Source: Glandiceps talaboti
Taxonomy: Eukaryota > Hemichordata > Enteropneusta > Spengelidae
Assembly: GCF_964340395.1 (NCBI RefSeq)
Contig: NC_135549.1
Coordinates: forward strand, 9,502,342-9,566,341
Direction of reading: 5' to 3'
DNA length: 64,000 bases
Below the pieces are notes generated by a model. The model worked only from the letters and a program-made list of their open reading frames with translations, was not told the DNA's origin and made no database searches. Made by a program: the position numbers and the translations under genes. Positions 1 to 10,584 of the stretch are shown here, piece after piece. Every line of letters starts with the position of its first letter. Position 1 is the first letter of the stretch.

Positions 1-216
1 GGGGGGTTCTTTTTCATTGAAATATTTACTGGAAAAGGGGTACATATGAAATTTCGCTAACAAGCCGGGGTACATGATCGAGCGACTGCCACTGCTGGGG
101 CGTCGCGACGCGTCGATCGGAGAGTCAGAAATTGTACGGGGTGTTGGTCACCGAAAACACCCGTCCTGTAGACTACCCGAACTGTCAATCCGTGTTGATG
201 GCCCTTTGATATGTGC

Positions 217-354
217 TGTTTTAGAGTAAATTGTTGCAGAAAGTGCCCAAATGCTAAACTCTTATGACCAGGATTCAGTGTGTTTCGAACACCTCAATTC
301 TGGTCATAAGACCTTAGCATTTGGTTGTTTTCTGCAACAATTTACTCTAAAACA
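217..354. repeat. Foldback (inverted-repeat) element
   Basis: The left arm starts TGTTTTAGAGTAAATTGTTG at 217. Its reverse complement ends at 354, so the two roughly 60-base arms face each other around a centre near 285. Both arms carry AAATGCTAA followed by CTTATGACCAG. It could be a small MITE-like element or one arm of a larger palindromic repeat. No coding capacity is visible. Confidence 0.75.
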
Positions 355-467
355 GAAGACATCAAGGGTTCCGTCAATGAGAGTTGATACAGACACAAGT
401 TGGTGTGGTTTCGACTGGAGTGTTTGTTTTGTCGCCTGGAACTGACGCATCTTTTGATGTGTCCTGT

Positions 468-581
468 TTTAGAGTAAATTGTTGCACAAAACGGCAAATG
501 CTAAGGTCTTTTGACCAGGATTGTGTGTATTTCGAACAAGAATTGTGTGTGTCTCAAACACCCAATGCTAAGGTTATATGA
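468..581 (+). repeat. Third copy of the foldback repeat arm
   Basis: The segment begins CTGTTTTAGAGTAAATTGTTG-like and continues AAATGCTAAGGTCTTTTGACC. It is a direct copy of the arm found at 217 and, inverted, at 354. A further AATGCTAAGGTTATATGAC match ends near 581. The copies support a dispersed family rather than a chance palindrome. Confidence 0.65.
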
Positions 582-750
582 CAAAAAGTGTAAATATAGG
601 CTGTGATTTATCTTGCTAATAATATAATATGAATAATTACTACGACTGTAGACACATGAACGACATGGAAATGTTGTAGCATAGGAATATGGACATAAAA
701 TATGTTGATACATCAGGCTATGTATTTTATATGTACGTGTACGTACACTT

Positions 751-836
751 GTGTGTGTGTGTGTAGATCTGCAGTATGTATGTATGTATGTATGTATGTA
801 TGTATGTATGTATGTATGTATGTATGTATGTATGTA

Positions 837-870
<34 letters not shown>

Positions 871-874
871 CATG

Positions 875-913
<39 letters not shown>

Positions 914-974
914 ATGTATGTATGTATGCATGTACGCATGTACGCATGTATGTATGTATGTATGTATGTATGTA

Positions 975-1025
<51 letters not shown>

Positions 1026-1104
1026 ATGTATGTATGTATGTATGTATGTATGTATGTATGTATGTATGTATGTATGTATGTATGTATGTATGTATGCGCG
1101 TGTG
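751..1104. repeat. (GT)n / (ATGT)n compound microsatellite
   Basis: About 350 bases consist almost only of GTAT/ATGT tetranucleotides interrupted by (GT)n runs. Long open frames on both strands (Tyr-Val-Cys-Met or His-Thr-Tyr-Ile repeats) are translation artefacts of the repeat. Confidence 0.97.
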
Positions 1105-3320
1105 CCCAAGTGTTTGTGTAGATTTACACTTAAAAGTATACATACTAGTATACACCATCTATGGATTAATTTCCTTGATGCAACCACGGTTTGTGTGCCT
1201 ATGGATTTATTTGTTGTTACCACCGTGAAAGGGATTTAGTTGGAGGTTATGTGTTTCTGTTGTTGTTATTGTCCGTTGTTATGGTTTTGTATGTGTATTG
1301 ATTGTTTGTTATCACGATATCATGAATGAATATAAATGAAACCTTGTGGACACGAGACATGGACCAGTTATTTAGCATTTTGGTGGCGATCCGATTTCTA
1401 GATTTTGATGGCGTGAAATAGTAAAATGAAAAGGTCATTTCCGTGTATTTCAGTGCTTAGTGGTTGTGAGTTTAAAGCGTGCAATTAAAGCAATGTTTGT
1501 TATTATGAACAAAATGTAGAAGTCTCCAGTACCTGATTATTACATTTAGTAGTTTAGTTTATTTGCATTTTTTGATTATATGATTGTTTTTAAATATGCA
1601 AGGGAACATGTGGACGGGAGTTAATTAAATTGTTCTTTTGATTGAATTGACACTTTTAATCATAAGAACAAAATCCAAGTAACCAACACTAATTCTTATC
1701 AAATATGACATGATCATAACTGACTGGTATTAATTCCTAATAAGCCATCAGGTTCTAAATATTTATGGCGCCCATCTTTGCTCCTTGATAATAAAACTGT
1801 CTTCTTAGAACATCTGCCGAGTATTTGTGGAGATATACATGTGCCGAGTACCATCTGGTTAATTTCTATTTGTCGTGAACAAAGCAATAGTACATAGTCA
1901 CATACATACTAGAATAGGACATGTGCTACGATGAAGGTAATCACAAAGACCACATTACGTCATTGCCCATCTTTTCCTGGATACAATCAAGGAATGAACA
2001 CGATGACTATTAAAAAACGGAGTGTAGATCCCATTAAGTAGGCAATTTGACAAAACCGGGCATTCCATTACTGTACTTTCTAATGCGTCGGAAATAAGAT
2101 AGTCATTCTATAATGCATAGATGAGACAGCGAGAAAGCAAGTTGGCGTGTAGGGAATGTACAACTAGAAAATAGCCATTATAAACGGTTGGATTAGAATC
2201 ATTCCATGAATAATTGAGTGGTTAAGGTTCAAAGATTGGGATACTCCTGTCATATTCGTCATCGTTATGTGCTACTTACACGTGTCACGTGACTGTGGCA
2301 GATGGGAGAACAAAGAAGTGACAGGCTTATTTCAAACTGGACTATTAAACATTGGCGCCGAAATGGAAAAATAATTGCCATAATTTAGTACGAGTATCAT
2401 ATTTCAATTCGCCTCTTTTCTATGTGCCATTCTATTCATATTGTGACACGTTAATTGCTGACCAAACTCTGGTTACAATTGTAATAACCGTGTTACCTGA
2501 TTTTGAAGTATCGGAAATGACAAAAGCTGTCAACGCTCACTTTCGATTAACATCGTAATTTGTAAGGGACTGGCCAGTATACAGGGAGTGTAAGTGGCTG
2601 TTTAACATGTAAGGGTTCGAGTGATTTAATATGTTTACCTTATTCTGTATTTCCTATTTTCTCAGTTGCATATGCAACAGCAATGATACAGGGTATAATG
2701 ACAGCAGTAACTCGGTGTGTATTAGTGGTATACCGTGGAGTGGGGTGTCGGTTTGGAATAAAAAGGCGTAAATATAGATGAACTGTGACTGTCCTATCAT
2801 TACACTACAAAACATCTCAGGAATATACATGCATGATACAGATAATGACACGTGCATCGCATAAACTGCCATTCACATTACTTATATGAATTATAAATTG
2901 TCGTATGGAGATAATAAAATTCACACCTGGCTAACATAGAGGGACTTTTACACACGTGTTTTTCGATTCATATCAATCATAATCTTCACCAACAATACAG
3001 TTAGACTCATCCAACACGACATTCGGCCGGGGGCCGGGGAGGGGTGTCGATGATTTTTTTTTATCGATATAGCAAGACGTCACCGAACCCCATGTAAAAA
3101 CAAAAAAGGTGTGAACCCAACCTCCATCACGAAAAATGACCCCCCCCCCCCTCTTTCACATGCTGGATAAATTATCCTGGCTCGACAACACTATCATATC
3201 GTATATATTAGCAACTATTATATTATACATAATGTACATAAGGGTTGAGATGTTGAACAAAAGGTTAAAAGTATCACGACAGTGAAAGGCCAATGCACAT
3301 GATGAACGACGCCATCGGTA
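1105..3320. other. Intergenic DNA without recognised genes
   Basis: AT-rich sequence with only short random open frames. A double E-box lies at 2279-2293 and a run of C at 3139-3151. No splice-linked coding signal was seen on either strand. Confidence 0.5.
2279..2293. promoter_or_regulatory. Tandem CACGTG E-boxes
   Basis: CACGTG occurs at 2279-2284 and again at 2286-2291. The second sits inside a perfect 10-base palindrome, GTCACGTGAC. CACGTG with T/A flanks is the known site type of USF and MiT/TFE bHLH-zip factors. No linked promoter or gene was identified, so function is conjectural. Confidence 0.25.
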
Positions 3321-3326
3321 GGTCGA

Positions 3327-3378
3327 TGGATGGATGGATGTGTGTGTGTGTGTGCGTGTGTATGTGTGTGTGTGTGTG

Positions 3379-3439
<61 letters not shown>

Positions 3440-3552
3440 ATGTATGTATGTATGTATGTATGTATGTATGTGTGTGTATGGAGACAGAGAGGCAAACACA
3501 AAGTGAGACAGAGATAGTCAGAGACAGAGACAGACAGACAGACAGACAGACA
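3327..3552. repeat. (GGAT)n-(GT)n-(ATGT)n-(GACA)n microsatellite cluster
   Basis: GGAT repeats lead into GT-rich and ATGT repeats to about 3478. AGACAGAG and GACA repeats follow to 3552. Open frames here are repeat artefacts. Confidence 0.95.
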
Positions 3553-5700
3553 TCATTACTGTTGACAAAACAGCCTTTTCTAGCGACTGATAGCCTTTCA
3601 CATGTATGTACATTGGGTGTTTCAATAACCGATAAGCTGATGTCGGTTGTCATCAGGGGGCAAAGTGGTATTATGGAGAATGTATCAATGGGAGCATCCT
3701 AAAATCTTCTCGGTCCGAACCTTTATGTGGAAAGGAATGGTAATAGCGCCTACAACGGCCGATCTTTAGAGGAAATTCACAGAAAGCACTCAGTATTCAC
3801 ACGGTGCATGTGGTACACCTAATAGTTACTTGCTGTATTGGTAATATTTAAACAGTAACTTGAATGTTGAAAGCTTCATTTTTTAAAGCATATTCTAACG
3901 AAAATATATATGAAGATATCAAATGAAAATCACGCTGAGTCTATCAATTGGCATTACCCGCAACTACAGCTTACATACATTGTGGGCACAATTTGCCAGC
4001 TTAGCCCAGTGACGCCAGGCTGGAAGAACAGCCGTTGCGGGCGCTCTTGTCCACAAAAAGTTATGAAACGATCGAAATTAGAGGGATGATATACAGTGTA
4101 TGAACAATGTTGGGCTCATATGTTTTATGAATAAGAAATAAAGCTACAGTACTGCTTCTAAGTTTTCCTTTAAAATGATTTAAATAAATAAAACAGTAAC
4201 TCAGTAGAAATAATAAAATTATTGATTCGCATGGATTGTCGATATGCTTCAATGGAGAATATAACTGGCTTCTAGGGGCTTCTAGGCAGTGACTGTATCC
4301 TTGCAGAACATTGCCTAAGTCATCTTGACTTGTGGTAAGCGATCAGATTTAGAGTGGGGCGTGGCGGTAGTGATAACCCAGTGGTTTAGTGAAATCACGG
4401 GATTTGAGGCACGCAGAGCCATCGTCGCAAACCACGGCTTGTTTTACGGCACCGCCGGAGCCATCCCACTTATTTCGAAGTGTAGCGGAAGAAATAAGAG
4501 CTCTGGTTTGCGAGAATGCGCAGAGCCGATTTCAAGTCTTGTGGACGAACACAAAAGTTTAAAAAGGCGACGTAAAAATTTAGAGGTCGCAGGAATTCAA
4601 TTTTACTCACCGGTCTGTTTCTGAAATCGTGGAGAAGCCAACATAGATTAATATCTCTACAAACGCCCCTCAACCAACATACAGTGCCAAATACATGTCT
4701 TCGTCTCATCCAAACCAAAGCGCAGAATGACAAAATTGATGGAAACACGGGTTCCTCAAGTGCCACTGGTTGAAATGACTTGGCCAATCAGTGGCCTGTT
4801 GATCACAATGACTTGCTAATTTGTGAACACATCTTCAAAACCGATTGGCCAATTTGTGTTAACACGCAGGTGTGTTTGTTGTATATTCAAAATTCATTTG
4901 CTTTGGGACTAATTTTTTTTTACATTTGATTGGTGTGCACGTGATGTAAGCTGAGATGAGGGCTATGTAGTGTATAGATTGCACCAACGGTTGATCTACC
5001 AAGTGTCATTATGTGGAACAACAGTTTACAGTGTTGCAGTTTGCCTGTCATGTCATTCTAACACCGCAGCGGGACTATACTGAAAGATCCGCCGTTGGGG
5101 GCGCTATAAGTTATGACACCTTCCACAAAAATGTAGGAACGAAAGGAGAGGGATGATAAGGACGCATCGTTCGCGCTCCCGTCGGTGTATGTCACAGTCC
5201 ACAGTGTAGTGATATGCGTTTACATTTGTAACACTTTCTCTCTGATGCGTAGTGGCAGGCGGTTTAACACTTTCAACAATAATAATAGAAAGGATGAAAT
5301 AGTTTACTCAATCCATTGAACTATGATAGAGAAACAATGGAATTGTTAAAAGTTGATTTGAACATCTGTGTATTGGACTTGTATGCAAAATATACAAGGG
5401 TGTGTGTGTGTGTGTGGGGGGGGGGTCATTTTGGAAAATGTGGTCTTTACTGGGGAGGGGGAGGGTCACTTTGGCGTTGGTCATCAGAGCTGGTGGATCA
5501 CTTTTAGGAAACCCCTGTTCAACTTCAAAACATTGACCACGCAAGGCTCTCCCCTTTATACAGGTTGTAAAAGAACTGTCATGTGGTTTCACTCAATAGA
5601 TTTGCAATAGATTGACACCAGTGCAATACTACCAGAGATTTTTTAAAGTCTCACGTTCTTCATATGTTTTGAGTTTGTTATTCACTTTTTTTTATATTTT
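3553..5700. other. Intergenic DNA with a related repeat pair
   Basis: No gene is supported. Two related segments, 4031-4090 and 5091-5156, share GCCGTTG-GGGCGCT, TCCACAAAAA and AGAGGGATGATA blocks in the same order and orientation. They flank about 1 kb of somewhat more CpG-containing DNA. A 99-codon open frame at 4325-4624 shows no recognisable domain. The pair may be dispersed repeat copies or the ends of a decayed element. Confidence 0.35.
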
Positions 5701-5713
5701 TTTCCCAGTTATC

Positions 5714-6058
5714 AGTAGTCTCCCAAGGTTGGATGTACACTTTCACCTGACTGTTTCACATCACTCACTTTTATTTCACATTAGTAGTCTCCCAAGGTTG
5801 TATGTACACTTTCACCTGACTGTTTCACATCACTCACTTTTATATAACTTTAGTAGTCTCCCAAGGTTGGATGTACACTTTCACTTGACTGTTTCACATC
5901 ACTCACTTTTATTTCACATTAGTAGTCTCCCAAGGTTGGATGTACACTTTCACCTGACTGTTTCACATCACTCACTTTTATTTCACATTAGTAGTCTCCC
6001 AAGGTTGGATGTACACTTTCACCTGACTGTTTCACATCACTCACTTTTATATCACACA
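5714..6058. repeat. 69-bp minisatellite, five copies
   Basis: AGTAGTCTCCCAAGGTTG recurs at 5714, 5783, 5852, 5921 and 5990, exactly 69 bases apart with few substitutions. Because 69 is divisible by three, one plus-strand frame stays open across the array and spells a 23-residue repeat. There is no start, splice or family evidence that it is translated. Confidence 0.95.
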
Positions 6059-7150
6059 AAAGAATAAAATTTTAGAATACAGATCGACCAGAGACTTGAA
6101 CAAGTCTAATGTACTGCCTCAGAAATGATATCTGTCCGAAACTAATCTGATGTTCACTTCTTCATTGCCTATATTTGACAAAGAAATCATGGTCTGTAAA
6201 TGTTTTAGCTGTCTTTAACGCTGTCTATGTATTTGTTTTTGATTCAAACTTGTCAGTCATTTGGACTGCAACATTAACAAGGTATTAGCCTACCCACAAA
6301 TTTGAACGACTATCACTACACTTCTGCTATCCTGACATTCTGATTTTTTTGAGAATACACATCTTAACAATGTTGTGATAAATGTTATTATGATCATGGT
6401 TGTACATCTTTTGAAGTACTTAGCAAATTTTCCTTTCAAACATTACCTTAGGAGATTGAGGATATCTGCCCCAAACATTCTGGTTTACTGCTGTCTATTG
6501 AAACTTACTTTACCCATATTAATTATTATATCAGACATAACATCACAGTTCCCATGTTAATATTCTTTTCTATATCATCTTACAGGACAGGCTTGTTGTT
6601 GATTCTTGACCAGTAATGGAAGATGTATAATACTGAATTCCTTACAAAAAAGCACTCGTCTGGTTTTACAGTTGCTCTGAGTGGTGTAATTGCTGGGTGA
6701 CCGACTGTATGTCAATTTTTATTTTTTATCAACTTGCCTAAAGATCCATGTTGTTAATCATTTCACTGTTACCACGGGAGTTGTCTTGTTGCTAGCCATA
6801 TATTTATTCATGTTCTGAGTGTTTATCCACTTGCCTACTCAATGTTATTTTTGCACAATGTACTGGAATTGTGCTGTTGCTAGGGCCAGTTGTATCAATA
6901 TGTTTTGAATAATATCTGCAGAAATAGTGATATCCCAGCCCGGACGCAATTCCGACAGACTACATCGTGGTTATCAGTAGCCTGTCTATTGGCTTGTTTT
7001 GTATTTCTGAAGTCATTTGTCAGATTGAATGATCATTTTACAGTCACAATTATCCTATCAGTATAGATTAAGCTGTATTCAGAAGAAATTATAGAGTTTA
7101 TATAATATGTCAGCAAAAACATTTACAAGGACAACAACAACTTATTAAAA
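6059..7150. other. Intergenic AT-rich DNA
   Basis: No open frame over about 60 codons, no repeats of note and no splice-linked coding signal. Confidence 0.5.
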
Positions 7151-7156
7151 ACATAC

Positions 7157-7162
7157 TTTATT
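7157..7162 (-). terminator. Candidate polyadenylation signal AATAAA (minus)
   Basis: The plus strand reads TTTATT. On the minus strand this is AATAAA, followed within 15-35 bases by a GTTGTTGTTGTCC GU-rich stretch, the usual layout of a cleavage site. It could end the transcript of the ADAMTS gene if a 3' untranslated exon starts at 9,896. Other AATAAA hexamers exist between, for example one overlapping the stop codon at 10,489. Confidence 0.25.
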
Positions 7163-7494
7163 CTGCCATATTGGCCATTCATAAATTTGAAACATGGTTG
7201 AATAAAAATATGACACTTCATGATGTATGTATCGCTAGATCTAGTACAACCCTTGTAAGCACACACAACTCTGCAAAAGTCCAAAGTGTCATATATATTA
7301 AAGGATTGCACCTGGAAAGAGAATATAAAATTGATAATTTTGACCTTCAAAATTTGCACAAACAGAGACATAAATAAAAATACAGTACAAGTATCACAAA
7401 AAGACACAAAATATTATGTAAAATTGAATGAGGTTGTCAACCTTGAATAGTTGAGGATACAAGATGGCAAAAAGCAATTCAATAATAATAGATT

Positions 7495-7605
7495 GTTACA
7501 TTGTGGTACAATGTGTATTAACTTATTTGATACATTGTAATACAGTGTGGCATATTGCATTACAATGTGTATACCTAATTTGATACATTGTAATACAATG
7601 TTATA
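7495..7605. repeat. Short degenerate tandem repeat, about 55 bp
   Basis: TACAATGTGTAT, then TTTGATACATTGTAATACA, occurs twice about 55 bases apart. The internal ACATTGTAATACAATGT is itself nearly palindromic. No coding role is seen. Confidence 0.6.
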
Positions 7606-8254
7606 AAAGTTGAGGTAGAAGCTAGCACTTCCTTTCATATCAAAATTTCACAGCAATGATTGACTGACATTCAAATATGTAATATGACATATCCTTATCT
7701 GACAACACTCTCTCACATGATTTGTTTTTGAACACTAAGGTTGTTTACGTTCTAAAATTCAAAATAATTAAATCAATCACACAATATTGTGTATTATTTC
7801 ATTGTGGATACACAAAAACATATCAAATATCACAAATTCATTTCCACTTTCAAAAACTTCACAAGTTCTTCAAAAACTGTTCCTGGAAAATTGCATTTAC
7901 AATATTGTATACTAATATATGTTAGAGGTAGTTTGGTGTGGGTTTGTGTGAAATTGTCTTGAAATCACTTCTAAAGCTTGGATAGGCTAAAAAATTTTAC
8001 TGAAAAAATCAGCTTTTCCTGCTTTGTTTATAGCATACACTAGATAAAACACCTATCTTAAATATCAGTATAAAAAAGCTAACAAAAATGGAGTAAAAAA
8101 ACTCTTTGTAAATTTGCTTACAACAGTAAATATTTCTTTACTGGTCCAGAAGTCTTTTGTCTCTAACTCAGTTATGATATATAAGTATGGTGTGTTCAAA
8201 TATCAAAATACAAGCTCCCAATCTTCCTTCAATGGTCACCAATCATAACATCAC

Positions 8255-8458
8255 CTGGAAGTAGTAACACGCTACAATAGGTCCTAAAGAAACTGTACTC
8301 CAAAATGTAAAACTCACGAACATCAACTGATGCAAAATACAGTTCATTTGTAGTGGTTCTCTTTGCTTAAGAGATTTTAAAATGTAAAAAATGTACATTA
8401 ACAGGGACAAAGTTGTCAGTGCAGAGGCTGCAAACACTAGAATTATTGAGCTCACAAC
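8255..8458 (-). CDS. Uncertain exon-like segment encoding two hydrophobic helices
   Basis: In minus orientation a CTAG acceptor precedes an open frame of exactly 68 codons that ends at CTTCCAG|GTGATG, a plausible donor. The product has two strongly hydrophobic stretches, beginning VVSSIILVFAASALTTLSLL and FVSFTFWSTVSLGPIVACYY, joined by a basic loop (KSLKQREPL). I do not recognise the family. The 5' edge coincides with the start of the 81-bp minisatellite, and no partner exons were found, so it may be chance. Confidence 0.2.
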
Positions 8459-8775
8459 CTAGCTACATGTATCAACTGTTGTGGCTGTTCTTGTCCGCTA
8501 TTCAGTCTAGTTTGGACAAATTGGAATTGAGCTCACAACCTAGCTACATGTATCCACTGCTGTGGCTGTTCTTGTCAGCTTTTCAGTCTAGTTTGGACAA
8601 ATTGGAATTGAACTCACAACCTAGCTACATGTATCCACTGCTGTGGCTGTTCTTGTCAGCTTTTCAGTCTAGTTTGGACAAACTGGAGTTGAGTTGACAA
8701 CCTAGCTACATGTATCAACTGTTGTGGCTGTTCTTGTCAGCTATTAAGTCTAGCTTGGACAACTTCTCACAACCT
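8445..8775. repeat. 81-bp minisatellite, about four copies
   Basis: CTCACAACCTAGCTACATGT recurs at 8451, 8532, 8613 and, slightly changed, near 8694, a period of 81 bases; a shorter final copy starts near 8766. The unit length is divisible by three, so a plus-strand frame stays open for 94 codons without other coding evidence. Confidence 0.93.
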
Positions 8776-9461
8776 AAATACACCGAAATGTCGTGTATAC
8801 ATTGGCTCATGACTCCACTTGACAGTCTAGGTAATAGGAGTCACTTCTACACGATGTGTTCTCTGTGTGCTGACAACTAGCATAACTAAAATAAATAAAT
8901 TTATTAATATATTGATATTGAGAATCAATCTTTATTTGTGAGTACAAAAATCAATAGTTATGGTCCCATTTATGTTTGCATGTCATTTGAACTTTAAATA
9001 CTTGAAAACAGCAATCCTAAAATGCTGTCCCATTTTACTTATCTTGTATTTTCAATTCCACACATTAATCAGAAATTGTAAACTAATGAAATGTTACAAA
9101 TTAGTGGGTAGCAGGAACCACAGACAGAGCTGTCACTCAGCTATTCCGATTTGGAATGAATGTATTGAAATACTGGCCATAAAGGCAGCCATCTTGGGAG
9201 GTCACACATCACAAGCATGATCAACCAGTTTGTTTAAGTTCATTATTTTCAAGTACACAAGTACACAAAATTATACTTGACTGATATCAGAAACATCGAA
9301 AAAGTCTTCCTCATTTCAGTATTAAAATCAGTTGATTTGATTTCACACTCAAAAATCAGTAAGAAGAATTGATTGGAAATATAAAAGAGAAAATTCATCA
9401 TAAATAGAAAATCTTATAAATCACAAGTTGTACAGAATTATTTCAGATTCAATACTGGTAA

Positions 9462-9675
9462 TCATAGTAATAATGACCAAGTATTTATCATTAAATAAAG
9501 TGTTTTGTAAAGATCAAGGAAACACAATTCATTGTTAGATCTCTCTTTGTGTGTTGTAAGAAGTCTTGACAAAAAACATTGCAATTCTGAAAGGATCTTT
9601 TCAATAGCAATGAAAAGTTCATTTTTTTTATCTGGAGCCATTTTGGCCTTCATACGTAACTTCTCCAGAACATAA
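9462..9675 (-). CDS. Uncertain open segment, possible terminal exon
   Basis: A TTTTTTATAAG acceptor-like site at about 9,676 precedes 71 open codons ending in TGA at 9,462. The predicted peptide is amphipathic and helix-like (EKLRMKAKMAPDKKNELF, then AIEKILSELQCFLSRLL). Composition is less random than neighbouring frames. No family recognised, no poly(A) signal right after the stop, and no linked upstream exon apart from the ADAMTS gene, which already has its own stop. Confidence 0.2.
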
Positions 9676-10482
9676 CTTATAAAAAATGCAAAATATATAT
9701 AAAAATAAAGTATACTTCTTGGAATGGAATGATATTTACAATGAAGTATTGTTTATAGCACCATGTTTTTTTTTATAAAAATGTTTTTAAAAATCACATA
9801 AAATTGAGCTTTGGTTTCTAAAAAAATTTTCTTTTTTTCTATATATATTAGGAATCTTCATGAGCAAAAACTGTACAAGTAAAAGGAGGAAGTTCCCTGC
9901 AATGAAAAAGAAAAAGTAATAAACGTTAGGCTAAAGCTGAATGTAGAATGAAACATTACGACGGACACAATTTCAGTAAAACTATTACTGTACATAAATG
10001 GATGATGTAGATATAATCATTCTGCAAATGTTGCAAATAATGGAATAAAACAACTTTCTAACTTCATATTATGTAGATCATGGAGATCTGAGTGCAGGTC
10101 ACAGATGGTTATTAAACTAAACGTAACATTTAAAACCAAATTTATGTTCATCTTTATATTTGAAATACCCTCAGTCTTCATCATAAAGTCTCTTCACATC
10201 CTGATTAGGATAATTATCCCAAATGGGATAAAAACCAATGATTCCTGTCAATAATTTAATTTTTTTTAATTGTTTACCTCAAATGAGATAAAATTATTTT
10301 GATATTACGATAGTTTATCCTGATTGGAAAAAATCAAAATGATCCTAACCATCGGTTAATCATGATTGTTCTATGATTTTGCAGAAAACTGGGTCTAGTT
10401 ACCAACTGTGCCAAATTCTTGACCAAAGACCCTTGTATGAGTCATTCTATTGGTTCATTTTCATAACAACACACTGACCTAC

Positions 10483-10584
10483 CTGAGTTTATTGTGACAG
10501 GAATATAAGCTTCAGGCCAGTTTCACTGTCTGGAAAGCAATTACCACAGTATCCACCACAACTACCAATTATGATTATGCCATT
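10483..10584 (-). CDS. ADAMTS9: ADAMTS9/20-like exon 29: C-terminus of GON domain and stop
   Basis: The acceptor is TTCACAG|AAT and the frame is phase 0. It encodes the last three GON cysteines, SCGGYCGNC, then a short tail ending SQ and TAA at 10,491-10,489. This matches the family's CGGYCGKC C-terminus. Six bases after the stop comes a CAG|GTAGGT donor, so the 3' untranslated region may be spliced. AATAAA overlaps the stop codon. Confidence 0.93.

Larger units (their letters stand above)
1..750. other. Intergenic, repeat-bearing segment
   Basis: No coding segment is supported. Bases 66-125 are locally CpG-rich. The rest is dominated by copies of a short dispersed repeat, described separately. 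Open frames here are short and not protein-like. Confidence 0.5.
7606..9896 (-). other. Possible 3' untranslated region of the ADAMTS gene, or intergenic
   Basis: The ADAMTS stop codon is followed after six bases by a consensus donor (CAG|GTAGGT in minus orientation, 10,482-10,477). A CATTGCAG|GG acceptor lies at 9,897. If used, the 3' untranslated exon would begin at 9,896 and could run to the AATAAA at 7,157. This is inference from splice signals only, and it competes with the two uncertain coding-like segments in the same interval. Confidence 0.25.

Noticed and set aside
501-1239. Long open frames on both strands across the 0.75-1.1 kb repeat
   Set aside because: They translate a tetranucleotide microsatellite; composition is wholly repeat-driven and frames overlap on both strands.
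3156-3702. Open frames across the 3.3-3.55 kb GT/GACA cluster
   Set aside because: Microsatellite artefacts with no start context, domain or splice support.
4325-4624. 99-codon plus-strand open frame
   Set aside because: No recognisable domain or splice signals; lies in repeat-flanked DNA. Could not be supported as a gene.
5714-8775. CRISPR-like appearance of the minisatellites
   Set aside because: Units are contiguous tandem copies without unique spacers, in animal DNA.
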